Positions 5,875 to 15,418 of a stretch of 43,805 bases of DNA are shown piece after piece. Below the pieces are notes generated by a model. The model ran no database searches and was not told where the DNA came from. It saw only the letters and a list, made by a program, of their open reading frames with translations. Both the position numbers and the translations under genes were made by a program. Positions within the stretch are counted from its first letter, which is position 1. Each line of letters begins with the position of its first letter. The stretch lies in NCBI RefSeq assembly GCF_030161375.1, contig NZ_BSSQ01000029.1, positions 1-43,805 of the forward strand, in the 5' to 3' direction. Source of the DNA: Paenibacillus glycanilyticus. GTDB lineage: Bacteria; Bacillota; Bacilli; Paenibacillales; Paenibacillaceae.

Positions 5875-8721
5875 TTATTTACGGTTTTTGCGGACGAATG
5901 CTGCAGTTGAGTTGCCTCCACCGCCATTGCCTCCGCCTTTTCTTTTCCTCTTCTTGTTCTTCCCTTCTTCGCCGGAATTATTCGTTCCTTGCGAAGAATT
6001 TGCTGCGCTTTTCTGGCCGCCTCCGTCGCTGCGATTGCCGCCGCTGCGATTGCCGCCACGGCCGCCGCGTCTTCCCCGGCCGCCATCAAAGGACGAGCCT
6101 TGATCCGGATCTTCGCCCGTATCCGCGTCTCTGCCGCGGCTGCCGCTAATCGGCAGCCCCCACATATCCGTGCGCGCTTTCGCCCCGCGCACTTGACGCC
6201 CCGGCTCTTGCGGCTGCGCCTGCTCGAGCCACGGCGAACGCTCCGCCGCGCCTTCGGCTGCGCGGCTCGCGCCTGCTGCCGCTCCGCGGTCAGCGCCTCC
6301 GCGCTTCCGCTCCGCTCCGCTTCCTTGCGCGCCGCTTCGCTCAGCGCGCGGAGCACCGCCATCGCGGCTGCCGCCTTTGCCGCCGCGACCGCCTTTTTCT
6401 CCGCGGTTATCTTTGCCGCGGTTATCCTTGCCGCGGCCCGCTTTGGCTGCGCCGCGCCCAACAACCGCTTCGCGATCACCGCCGCCGCGGCCGCCAAATC
6501 CGCTGCGCTTGCGGCCGCCGCCGTTGCGAGCGCCAAAACCGGCGTCCGCCACGCCGCGGAAGTCGCTCCGCGGTTTCATGTCCACCATCTCGAAATCGAT
6601 GGTGTAATCATCCATATTCACCTGCGCTATGCGGATTTTCACTTCGTCGCCGATGCGGTACACCTTAGACGTACGCTCACCGATGAGCACCATATGAAGT
6701 TCATGGAAATGGTAATAGTCATCCGTCAAACCACTCAAGCGAATAAGACCTTCCACCGTATTATCCAGTTCGACAAACATACCGAAGCTTGTCACGCTGC
6801 TAATAATGCCGTCGAATTCTTCGCCGACTTTATCCAGCATGAATTCGCATTTTTTGAGTTTATCCGTATCACGCTCCGCATCAACCGCGACGCGTTCGCG
6901 TTCGGATGAGTGCTGGGCGATATCCGGCATCCGGGCAGCCAAGGCTTCGTTGCGCATTTCCGGCAATGCCCCGCCGTTCTCAAGTACCTCGCGGATAACG
7001 CGATGGATAACTAAGTCCGGGTAACGCCGGATCGGAGACGTAAAGTGCGAATAGAATTCAGCCGCCAGGCCAAAATGCCCCAAGCTTTCCGCATCATATT
7101 TCGCCTGTTTCATCGAACGAAGCATGACAGTCGAAATCACGGTCTCTTCCTTGCTGCCGCGAATCTCTTCAAGAAGCGTCTGGAGAGCACGCGGATGCAC
7201 GGAGTTGCCTTTGCCTTTCACGACATAACCAAAGTTAGAAGCGAACTGCATGAAATGAAGCAGCTTCTCCTGATCCGGGTCCTCGTGAATCCGATAGAGG
7301 AACGGCACGCGCAGCCAATGGAAATGCTCGGCTACCGTCTCGTTCGCCGCAAGCATGAATTCCTCGATAATCTGCTCGGCTACCGAACGTTCGCGCTTGA
7401 CGATATCAACCGCCTTGCCCTCTGCGTCCACGATCACCTTCGACTCCTGGAAGTCAAAATCGATCGCGCCGCGTTTCATCCGTTTCTTGCGCAGTTTCAT
7501 CGCTAGTTCTTCCATCAGCGAGAACATATCAAGCAAATCAGCGTAACGTTCCTTCAGCTCGGTTTCCGGTTCTTCTTCGGTAGCCGTGAGAATTTTGCGC
7601 ACGTTTGTATACGTCATTCGCTCTTTCGTCTTGATCACGCTTGTGAAAATATCATGACGCACTCGCTTCAGCTTGGAGTCAAACTCCATCTCGCAGGAAA
7701 GCGTCAGCCGGTCAACCTGAGGATTCAGCGAACAAATCCCGTTCGACAATCGATGCGGCAGCATCGGGATTACCCGGTCTACCAAATACACGCTGCAGCC
7801 GCGGCGGAAAGCTTCCTGATCAAGCGCCGAGCGTTCCTTCACGTAATACCCTACATCCGCGATATGAACGCCAAGCAGATAATTGCCGTTATCAAGCCGT
7901 TTCACATGAACGGCGTCATCGAGGTCCTTCGCGTCTTCCCCGTCGATGGTCACAATGACTTCGCCGCGCAAATCGCGCCGGCCTTGCTCAACAATCTCTT
8001 CCTCGGTAATCGAATCCGGTGCCGCCTCGGCCTCTTCCATCACTTCATCCGAAAATCCTTCCGGCAATTGATGCTTGCGGATAATAGACAAAATGTCGAT
8101 GCCCGGATCATTCCTATGCCCGAGAATTTCAATGATCTCCCCTTGAGCGGCAGAGCGCCCTTCCGGATATGAAGTTATCTTCACGACTACTTTTTGTCCG
8201 GTTACCGCGCCTTGGAATTCACCTTTCGGGATAAAAATATCCCGGTTAATCCGTTTATCATCCGGTACAACAAACCCAAATGCTTCGTGGCTTTCGAACG
8301 TGCCAACTACTTGAGTAACGGCCCGCTGAACAATGCGGACAACCTCACCTTCCATGCGGCCGCCGCCTTCGCTTTGCGAAGTAATGCGCACCAGCGCGAT
8401 ATCGCCGTTCATCGCGCTCTTCTGATCGTTTGCGTGTATGTAAACATCAGGATGGTCTTTCTCGTCAGGCAGCAAAAATGCGAATCCTTTCGCATGCGCC
8501 TGGATTTTTCCTCTTAAGAGGTTCATTCGCTCTGGAACGCCATAACGTTCATTGCGCGTCCGAATAACCTTACCCTCGTCTTCGAGTTGGTTAAGCAGCT
8601 TCAGGAATTCTTTGAATTCCGTTGCATCCGTAATGCCGAAATGCTGCTCCAGCTCCTGATAAGTCATCGGCTTATATGCCGTCTCCCGCATAAAATCAAG
8701 CAGTCCCTGCTCTTGCATCAT
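5875..8721 (-). CDS. rnr: ribonuclease R with a long RG-rich C-terminal tail
   Basis: A 948-residue 3'-5' exoribonuclease of the RNB/RNase II family. It has an N-terminal winged helix (QELEQHFGI), two cold-shock domains (about residues 70-220), the RNB catalytic domain with the metal-binding aspartate cluster GEDAKDLDDAVHV, the HFTSPIRRYPDLVIHR motif, and an S1 domain (GIISSVTSFGMFVELDNTVEGL). The family is usually about 720-820 residues. Here a 226-residue extension (5878-6555) follows the S1 domain. It is rich in Gly, Arg, Lys, Asp and Ser, has many RGG and GGR steps, and is expected to be disordered. The start is ATG at 8721 (or the adjacent ATG at 8718), 4-7 bases after AAGGAA. It degrades structured RNA, and works with tmRNA/SmpB. 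Confidence 0.95.
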   Translation of the reverse strand: MMQEQGLLDFMRETAYKPMTYQELEQHFGITDATEFKEFLKLLNQLEDEGKVIRTRNERYGVPERMNLLRGKIQAHAKGFAFLLPDEKDHPDVYIHANDQKSAMNGDIALVRITSQSEGGGRMEGEVVRIVQRAVTQVVGTFESHEAFGFVVPDDKRINRDIFIPKGEFQGAVTGQKVVVKITSYPEGRSAAQGEIIEILGHRNDPGIDILSIIRKHQLPEGFSDEVMEEAEAAPDSITEEEIVEQGRRDLRGEVIVTIDGEDAKDLDDAVHVKRLDNGNYLLGVHIADVGYYVKERSALDQEAFRRGCSVYLVDRVIPMLPHRLSNGICSLNPQVDRLTLSCEMEFDSKLKRVRHDIFTSVIKTKERMTYTNVRKILTATEEEPETELKERYADLLDMFSLMEELAMKLRKKRMKRGAIDFDFQESKVIVDAEGKAVDIVKRERSVAEQIIEEFMLAANETVAEHFHWLRVPFLYRIHEDPDQEKLLHFMQFASNFGYVVKGKGNSVHPRALQTLLEEIRGSKEETVISTVMLRSMKQAKYDAESLGHFGLAAEFYSHFTSPIRRYPDLVIHRVIREVLENGGALPEMRNEALAARMPDIAQHSSERERVAVDAERDTDKLKKCEFMLDKVGEEFDGIISSVTSFGMFVELDNTVEGLIRLSGLTDDYYHFHELHMVLIGERTSKVYRIGDEVKIRIAQVNMDDYTIDFEMVDMKPRSDFRGVADAGFGARNGGGRKRSGFGGRGGGDREAVVGRGAAKAGRGKDNRGKDNRGEKGGRGGKGGSRDGGAPRAERSGAQGSGAERKRGGADRGAAAGASRAAEGAAERSPWLEQAQPQEPGRQVRGAKARTDMWGLPISGSRGRDADTGEDPDQGSSFDGGRGRRGGRGGNRSGGNRSDGGGQKSAANSSQGTNNSGEEGKNKKRKRKGGGNGGGGNSTAAFVRKNRK

Positions 8722-8811
8722 AATTTTCCTTGTCACCTGCCGGTTGATAGATTATCATATACCGTTTAGTATACACGAATTTATTCCCAAGCATCCGTAA
8801 AAAACCCTTAA

Positions 8812-8843
8812 AAACAAAAAAACGGAGGTTTCCCTCCGTTTTC
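8812..8843 (-). terminator. terminator of secG
   Basis: A hairpin with AAAACGGAGG / CCTCCGTTTT arms and a T run on the minus strand, just after the secG stop. It separates secG from rnr. Confidence 0.85.
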
Positions 8844-8855
8844 GAGTACTAAAAA

Positions 8856-9092
8856 TTAAATTTTAACTACGTATGCCACAACTAGAGCCAGAATAAAGAA
8901 TCCAGCTGCCAGCCCTACTGTCAAACGCTGAAGGAACAAGTCAAGACCGCGAGCTTTCTGCTTACCGAACAAATGCTCAGCACCGCCAGTGATCGCACCG
9001 GACAAACCAGCGCTTTTACCTTTTTGAAGCAATACGACCGAGATCAAGCCAACTGCGAAAATAACGAGCAAAATCTTCCAAAAGATTTCCAT
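8856..9092 (-). CDS. secG: protein translocase subunit SecG
   Basis: A 78-residue membrane protein of the SecYEG channel. Two transmembrane helices are visible (about residues 3-22 and 52-75) around a loop with the family motif LLQKGKSAGLSGAITGGAEHLFGKQKARGLD. The ATG at 9092 follows GGAGGTGGATCAA and gives the usual length. A longer in-frame start upstream would add 18 residues with no family support. The order eno-secG-rnr is the Bacillus order, without the esterase gene that lies between secG and rnr in B. subtilis. Confidence 0.95.
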   Translation of the reverse strand: MEIFWKILLVIFAVGLISVVLLQKGKSAGLSGAITGGAEHLFGKQKARGLDLFLQRLTVGLAAGFFILALVVAYVVKI

Positions 9093-9217
9093 TTGATCCA
9101 CCTCCAGCATAGGAGCTCCGTTAAACACATAAATTGATTTTATCATACGTGGACAAGTAATTCAATAGTTTCAAATTCCGGCGCAATTTCCTCTATTTGA
9201 GAACTATTTCAAACCGC

Positions 9218-9250
9218 AAAAAAGGCATCCCCTCACCGGGATGCCTTTTT
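9218..9250 (-). terminator. terminator of the glycolytic operon after eno
   Basis: A hairpin with AGGCATCCC / GGGATGCCT arms followed by T residues on the minus strand, 20 bases after the eno stop. Confidence 0.85.
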
Positions 9251-9269
9251 ATTATCGTAACTTGAAAAC

Positions 9270-10562
9270 TTATTTGAAGTTTTTCAGGTTGTAGAATGCG
9301 GATTTGCCAGCGTATTGAGCAACCGAACCCAGTTGGTCTTCAATGCGGAGCAATTGGTTGTATTTCGCTACGCGGTCCGTACGGGACGGAGCGCCAGTTT
9401 TGATTTGGCCAGCGTTTGTAGCAACAGCGATGTCAGCGATTGTGCTGTCTTCGCTCTCGCCGGAACGGTGGGAGATAACCGCTGTGTAACCAGCGCGTTT
9501 CGCCATTTCGATCGCGTCGAATGTTTCAGTAAGCGAACCGATTTGGTTAACTTTAACGAGGATGGAGTTACCCACGCCTTTTTCGATGCCGTCGGACAGA
9601 CGCTCTGTGTTTGTAACGAACAGGTCGTCACCAACGAGTTGAACTTTGCCGCCGAGTTTGTCAGTGAGCAATTTCCAACCTTCCCAGTCGTCTTCGGAGC
9701 AGCCGTCTTCGATTGTGATGATTGGGTACTTCTCAACCCACGAAGCAAGCAGGTCAACGAATTCAGCGGAAGTGAAGGATTTGCCTTCGCCTTCGAGGTG
9801 GTATTTGCCGTCTTTGTAGAACTCAGTGGAAGCTACGTCCATACCGAGGAATACGTCAACGCCTGGTTTGTAGCCAGCAAGCTCGATTGCCGAGATGATT
9901 GTAGTGATTGCTTCTTCGTTGGAACCAAGGTTAGGAGCAAAGCCGCCTTCGTCGCCTACTGCTGTATTCAGGCCTTTGTTTTTCAGAACCGATTTCAGGT
10001 TGTGGAAAATTTCAGCGCCGATGCGAAGAGCTTCTTTGAATGTTGGAGCGCCAACTGGCAGAACCATGAACTCTTGTACGTCAATGTTGTTGTCAGCATG
10101 CTCGCCGCCGTTGATGATGTTCATCATTGGAACCGGAAGAGTTTTAGCGTTGAAGCCGCCCAGGTAAGTGTACAGTGGCACGTCCAGAGCGTCAGCAGCA
10201 GCGCGTGCTACAGCCATCGATACAGCCAGGATTGCGTTAGCGCCGAGTTTTGCTTTGTTAGGAGTTCCGTCAAGCTCGATCATTTTGCGGTCGATTGCTA
10301 CTTGGTCAAGAGCGTCCAGGCCGATGATTTCAGGAGCGATAATCGCATTTACGTTCTCAACCGCTTTTTCAACGCCTTTGCCCAGGTAACGGCCTTTGTC
10401 GCCATCGCGAAGCTCAACAGCTTCGTAAGCGCCAGTGGATGCGCCGGATGGTACGATTGCGCGGCCTTTGCCGCCGGACTCCAGGGATACTTCTACTTCT
10501 ACAGTTGGATTCCCGCGGGAATCCAGCACTTCGCGTGCGTAAACGTCAACGATAATAGACAT
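9270..10562 (-). CDS. eno: enolase
   Basis: A 430-residue phosphopyruvate hydratase that converts 2-phosphoglycerate to phosphoenolpyruvate in the cytoplasm. Motifs include YAREVLDSRGNPTVEVEV at the N-terminus, the metal-binding Asp in FLGMDVAS, IEDGCSEDDWEG, LVGDDLFVTN, the catalytic Lys in LVKVNQIGSLTE, and the SHRSGESED signature. Length is standard. I chose the ATG at 10562 (AAGGAG eleven bases upstream). A GTG twelve bases further upstream would overlap the ribosome binding site. It is the last gene of the pgk-tpiA-gpmI-eno run. Confidence 0.98.
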   Translation of the reverse strand: MSIIVDVYAREVLDSRGNPTVEVEVSLESGGKGRAIVPSGASTGAYEAVELRDGDKGRYLGKGVEKAVENVNAIIAPEIIGLDALDQVAIDRKMIELDGTPNKAKLGANAILAVSMAVARAAADALDVPLYTYLGGFNAKTLPVPMMNIINGGEHADNNIDVQEFMVLPVGAPTFKEALRIGAEIFHNLKSVLKNKGLNTAVGDEGGFAPNLGSNEEAITTIISAIELAGYKPGVDVFLGMDVASTEFYKDGKYHLEGEGKSFTSAEFVDLLASWVEKYPIITIEDGCSEDDWEGWKLLTDKLGGKVQLVGDDLFVTNTERLSDGIEKGVGNSILVKVNQIGSLTETFDAIEMAKRAGYTAVISHRSGESEDSTIADIAVATNAGQIKTGAPSRTDRVAKYNQLLRIEDQLGSVAQYAGKSAFYNLKNFK

Positions 10563-10641
10563 TGTAGGTAACACTCCTTAAATTGAATTATTTATAGGGT
10601 TGAAGCATGGAAAACAAGCTGTTTAGATTCTACCTTGAAAG

Positions 10642-12177
10642 TTACTTCTGAATCAATGTTGTACCTGTCATTTGCTCCGGTTTAGCCAGTTGCAACAGGT
10701 CAAGCACGGTTGGAGCCAGGTCAGCCAGAATGCCGCCCTCGCGAAGTTCTCCGCCCGCAACGGTAACGATACAAGGAACAGGGTTCGTTGTATGCGCCGT
10801 GAAAGGACGTCCGTTTTCGTCGAATACCATATCCGCATTGCCATGGTCAGCCGTAATGATCGCTACGCCGCCTTTTGCAAGGATCGCCTCTACGACTTGG
10901 CCAAGACATTCGTCGGTTGCTTCTACCGCTTTGATCGTAGGTTCCAGCATACCGGAGTGGCCTACCATGTCAGGGTTAGCAAAGTTCAGAATGATGGCAT
11001 CATGATTCTCGGCTTCGATCTCTTTCACTGCTGCCGCAGCAACTTCATATGCGCTCATCTCAGGCTGAAGGTCATAAGTCGCAACCTTCGGCGAATTGAT
11101 AAGGACACGCGTCTCGCCCGGAAGCTCAACATCGCGGCCGCCGCTGAAGAAGAAGGTAACATGCGGATATTTCTCGGTCTCCGCAATGCGAAGCTGCTTT
11201 TTGTTGTTTTGAACAAGTACTTCTCCAAGCGTGTTGTCCAGGTTCTTAGGGGAGTAAGCCACGTAACCGCCAATTGACTCGCTGAACAGCGTCAGGCAGA
11301 CAAAATGCAGGTTTTTCGGACATTTCTCGCCACGGTCGAAACCACGGAAGTCTTCGTTCGTGAATACTTGTCCAAGCTGGATTGCACGGTCAGGACGGAA
11401 GTTGAAGAAGACGATGGAGTCTTCCGATTCAACCAGACCTACCGGCTGTTCGTTCTCGCCTACGATGACCGTTGGCATAACGAATTCATCATAAACGGAT
11501 TTTTCATAGGATTCAACTACGGCCTTGATTGGATCCGTGTATTTAGGGCCGTCGCCGTAAACCATGGCGCGGTACGATTTCTCGGTACGCTCCCAACGTT
11601 TGTCGCGGTCCATTGCGTAGTAGCGGCCTTGAACGGTAGCGATCTGGCCTACGCCTACTTCCTCAATCTTAGCTTGCAGTTGTTCCAAGTAACCTTTCGC
11701 GCTGTCCGGAGCTACGTCGCGACCGTCGAGGAAGGCATGGATGAATACTTCATTCAATTCCTCTTTCTTAGCCAGTTCCAGCAGAGCAAACAGGTGAGCG
11801 ATGTGGCTGTGTACGCCGCCATCGGACAAAAGACCGTACAGATGAAGCTTCTTGCCGTTTGCTTTTGCATGGCGAACTGCCCCAAGAAGCGTCTCATTAT
11901 CGTAGAACTCGCCGTCGCGAATCGACTTCGAGATACGAGTCAGATCTTGATAGACGATACGACCAGCGCCGATGTTCAAATGGCCAACCTCGGAGTTGCC
12001 CATTTGTCCTTCCGGCAAACCTACTGCTTCACCGGAAGCCGTAAGCGTCGTATGCGGATAAGTCGACCAGTAACGGTCGTAGTTCGGCTTTTTCGCTTGC
12101 GCAACGGCATTGCCAGTTACGTCATCGCGAAGACCAAAGCCGTCAAGAATAATCAGTGCAACTGGTTTCGGCGCCAT
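10642..12177 (-). CDS. gpmI: 2,3-bisphosphoglycerate-independent phosphoglycerate mutase
   Basis: A 511-residue manganese-dependent mutase that interconverts 3- and 2-phosphoglycerate. The N-terminus ALIILDGFG carries the first metal ligand and GQMGNSEVGHLNIGAGR carries the phosphoserine (about residue 61). The C-terminal alkaline-phosphatase fold shows FANPDMVGHSG and ITADHGNAD. The start ATG at 12177 lies one base after the tpiA stop, with its ribosome binding site GAGGGGG inside the tpiA end, so the two are translationally linked. Confidence 0.98.
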   Translation of the reverse strand: MAPKPVALIILDGFGLRDDVTGNAVAQAKKPNYDRYWSTYPHTTLTASGEAVGLPEGQMGNSEVGHLNIGAGRIVYQDLTRISKSIRDGEFYDNETLLGAVRHAKANGKKLHLYGLLSDGGVHSHIAHLFALLELAKKEELNEVFIHAFLDGRDVAPDSAKGYLEQLQAKIEEVGVGQIATVQGRYYAMDRDKRWERTEKSYRAMVYGDGPKYTDPIKAVVESYEKSVYDEFVMPTVIVGENEQPVGLVESEDSIVFFNFRPDRAIQLGQVFTNEDFRGFDRGEKCPKNLHFVCLTLFSESIGGYVAYSPKNLDNTLGEVLVQNNKKQLRIAETEKYPHVTFFFSGGRDVELPGETRVLINSPKVATYDLQPEMSAYEVAAAAVKEIEAENHDAIILNFANPDMVGHSGMLEPTIKAVEATDECLGQVVEAILAKGGVAIITADHGNADMVFDENGRPFTAHTTNPVPCIVTVAGGELREGGILADLAPTVLDLLQLAKPEQMTGTTLIQK

Positions 12178-12178
12178 C

Positions 12179-12934
12179 TTACTTGGCCCCCTCAACGAGT
12201 GCGATGTAAGAAGCCGGTTCTAGGGAAGCACCGCCAACAAGCGCGCCGTCGATGTCCGCTTGACCCATGTATTCTGCTACGTTGTTAGGTTTTACGCTGC
12301 CGCCGTATTGGATACGAACCGCATCGGCTGTCGCTGCATCGTACAGATCAGCAACTACACTGCGGATGTAGCCAATAACGTCTTGCGCGTCTTCGGAAGT
12401 CGAAGATTTGCCAGTGCCGATCGCCCAGATTGGCTCATAAGCGATAACCACTTCAGCTGCTTGCGTAGCGGACAGACCTTGGAAAGCCGCTTCTGTTTGC
12501 ACTTTGCAAACCTCTTTCGTTTGGTCAGCTTCGCGCTCTTCGAGCTTCTCGCCTACGCAAACGATTGGCGTAATGCCATGTTTGAAAGCAGCATGCATTT
12601 TTTTGTTAACAATCTCGTCCGTCTCCGCGAAGTAAGCACGACGCTCGGAGTGGCCGATAATAACATATTTAACGCCAAGATCCTTCAGCATTACGCCGCT
12701 GATCTCGCCAGTGAATGCACCGTTGTCTTCGAAGTGCAGGTTTTGCGCGCCGATTGCGATCGACGTGCCTTTTGCTGCTTCAACCAAAGCCGGAAGAGTA
12801 GTGTAAGGAGCGCAAATTACGCTTTCTACGCCAGCAACTTCAGCTTTGCCTTTTACTTCGGAGAAGAACGATACGGCTTCGGAAACGGTTTTAAACATTT
12901 TCCAGTTGCCTGCAATGATAGGTGTTCTGCTCAT
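12179..12934 (-). CDS. tpiA: triosephosphate isomerase
   Basis: A 251-residue TIM barrel enzyme that interconverts dihydroxyacetone phosphate and glyceraldehyde 3-phosphate. Catalytic features are IIAGNWKMFK (Lys near residue 12), the histidine in IIGHSERR, and the base in VIAYEPIWAIGTG. The phosphate-binding end IQYGGSVKPNN and GALVGGASL are present. The start ATG at 12934 follows AGAGGGAATACG. The gene lies between pgk and gpmI in a tight operon. Confidence 0.98.
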   Translation of the reverse strand: MSRTPIIAGNWKMFKTVSEAVSFFSEVKGKAEVAGVESVICAPYTTLPALVEAAKGTSIAIGAQNLHFEDNGAFTGEISGVMLKDLGVKYVIIGHSERRAYFAETDEIVNKKMHAAFKHGITPIVCVGEKLEEREADQTKEVCKVQTEAAFQGLSATQAAEVVIAYEPIWAIGTGKSSTSEDAQDVIGYIRSVVADLYDAATADAVRIQYGGSVKPNNVAEYMGQADIDGALVGGASLEPASYIALVEGAK

Positions 12935-12973
12935 CGTATTCCCTCTTTTCATTAGATTTATAGAATCTACTTC

Positions 12974-14155
12974 TTATTTATCGTTAAGAGCTACAACGCC
13001 CGGGAGTGCTTTGCCTTCCATGAACTCCAGGGAAGCGCCGCCGCCAGTCGAGATATGGTTCATTTTGTCCGCTACGCCGAATTTCTCAGCTGCTGCCGCC
13101 GAATCGCCGCCGCCGATAACCGTGTAACCAGCTGTTTCCGCACAAGCGTTAGCAACCGCACGCGTACCGTGGGAGAATGGCTCGATTTCGAATACGCCCA
13201 TAGGTCCGTTCCAAACAACAAGCTTGGAGTTTTTGATCACGTCAGCATAAATCTCACGTGTCTTAGGACCGATGTCGATGCCTTCCCAATCAGCCGGAAT
13301 GCCGTCAACGTCAACGATTTTTGTGTTAGCGTCTTTGCTGAACTCGTCAGTAACAACGATATCAACAGGGATCAAGAAGTTTTTGCCCAGCGTTTTTGCT
13401 TTCTCGATGAACTCAAGCGCCAGATCCAGCTTGGAGTTGTCAACGAGCGATTGGCCAATTTCGTGACCTTGCGCTTTGAAGAACGTGTAAGACAAACCGC
13501 CGCCGATGATGATGTTATCAGCGATTTCGATCATTTTGTTGATTACGTCGATTTTGTCTTTTACTTTCGAACCGCCTACGATCGCCGTGAAAGGACGCTC
13601 AGGGTTGTTCAGCGCTTTGCCGAGAACATCCAGCTCGCGTTCCATCAGAAGACCGGATACTGCAGGCAGATAATGAGCGATGCCTTCAGTCGAAGCGTGT
13701 GCGCGGTGAGCAGCGCCAAACGCGTCGTTAACGAACAGGTCAGCCAGTTCAGCGAATTGCTTCGCCAGTTCCGGATCATTCTTCTCTTCGCCAGCGTGGA
13801 AACGAACGTTCTCAAGCAAGAGTACGTCGCCGTCGTTCATAGCGTTAACTTGTGCTTTCACTTCTTCGCCAACGGAATCGTTAGCTTTCACTACTGGTTT
13901 GCCCAGAAGCTCGGACAGGCGTACAGCAGAAGCTGTGTGGCGCAGTTCTTCAACTACTTCACCGTTCGGACGGCCAAGGTGGCTCGCGAGAATAACTTTA
14001 GCGCCTTTTTCGATCAAGAAGTTGATCGTAGGAAGCGTTTCGCGGATACGCTTGTCGTCAGTAATTTGGCCATTTTCGAGCGGCACGTTGAAATCGACGC
14101 GTACAAATACGCGTTTCCCTGCTACTTCTACGTCACGAACACTTTTCTTATTCAT
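12974..14155 (-). CDS. pgk: phosphoglycerate kinase
   Basis: A 393-residue enzyme that makes ATP from 1,3-bisphosphoglycerate. Family motifs are RVFVRVDFNVPLENG at the N-terminus, ILASHLGRPNG, FVNDAFGAAHRAHAST, the AIVGGSKVKDK hinge region, the nucleotide-binding VVWNGPMGVFE, and VIGGGDSAAAAEKFG near the C-terminus. The start follows AGGGAGGCAACACC. It sits 183 bases after gapA, behind a hairpin and a terminator, so its expression is partly separate from cggR-gapA. Confidence 0.98.
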   Translation of the reverse strand: MNKKSVRDVEVAGKRVFVRVDFNVPLENGQITDDKRIRETLPTINFLIEKGAKVILASHLGRPNGEVVEELRHTASAVRLSELLGKPVVKANDSVGEEVKAQVNAMNDGDVLLLENVRFHAGEEKNDPELAKQFAELADLFVNDAFGAAHRAHASTEGIAHYLPAVSGLLMERELDVLGKALNNPERPFTAIVGGSKVKDKIDVINKMIEIADNIIIGGGLSYTFFKAQGHEIGQSLVDNSKLDLALEFIEKAKTLGKNFLIPVDIVVTDEFSKDANTKIVDVDGIPADWEGIDIGPKTREIYADVIKNSKLVVWNGPMGVFEIEPFSHGTRAVANACAETAGYTVIGGGDSAAAAEKFGVADKMNHISTGGGASLEFMEGKALPGVVALNDK

Positions 14156-14201
14156 TGGTGTTGCCTCCCTGATTATGAAGTTGAAAGCCTATTAATCAAT
14201 T

Positions 14202-14233
14202 AAAAAAGCGTTCCTTCTCGCAAGAAGGAACGC
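14202..14233 (-). terminator. terminator between gapA and pgk
   Basis: A hairpin with GCGTTCCTTCT / AGAAGGAACGC arms followed by six T on the minus strand, between gapA and pgk. It would end part of the cggR-gapA transcript. Confidence 0.8.
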
Positions 14234-14275
14234 CTTCGCCTAATTTCCACCCAAGTGGAGCCGCAGACTTAGCGT

Positions 14276-14300
14276 GTCCCGGGGCTATATACCCCGGGAC
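14276..14300 (-). other. perfect GC-rich hairpin after gapA
   Basis: A nine-base-pair perfect hairpin, GTCCCGGGG / CCCCGGGAC with a seven-base loop, without a T run. It lies 38 bases after the gapA stop and may protect the gapA 3' end from exonucleases. Confidence 0.6.
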
Positions 14301-14338
14301 GAAAGCGTTCCATGCAATTGTGGGAAAGCTAGTTTATC

Positions 14339-15343
<1,005 letters not shown>

Positions 15344-15418
15344 TTTAAATTCCTCCTAAGCTTTTTAAATGACTATGGTATATATTTCAAAACGTTCTGC
15401 GGCACAAACCGCAAATCG

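Noticed and set aside
5871..6909. Ala/Arg-rich frames of 221 and 306 codons over the rnr tail
   Set aside because: They are out-of-frame readings of the GC-rich tail. The RNase R frame is continuous with the enzyme.
9315..10571. Long antisense frame of 418 codons opposite eno
   Set aside because: No ribosome binding site and a protein unlike known families. It results from codon bias in eno.
13055..14203. Antisense frame of 382 codons opposite pgk
   Set aside because: It mirrors pgk on the other strand and has no domain support.
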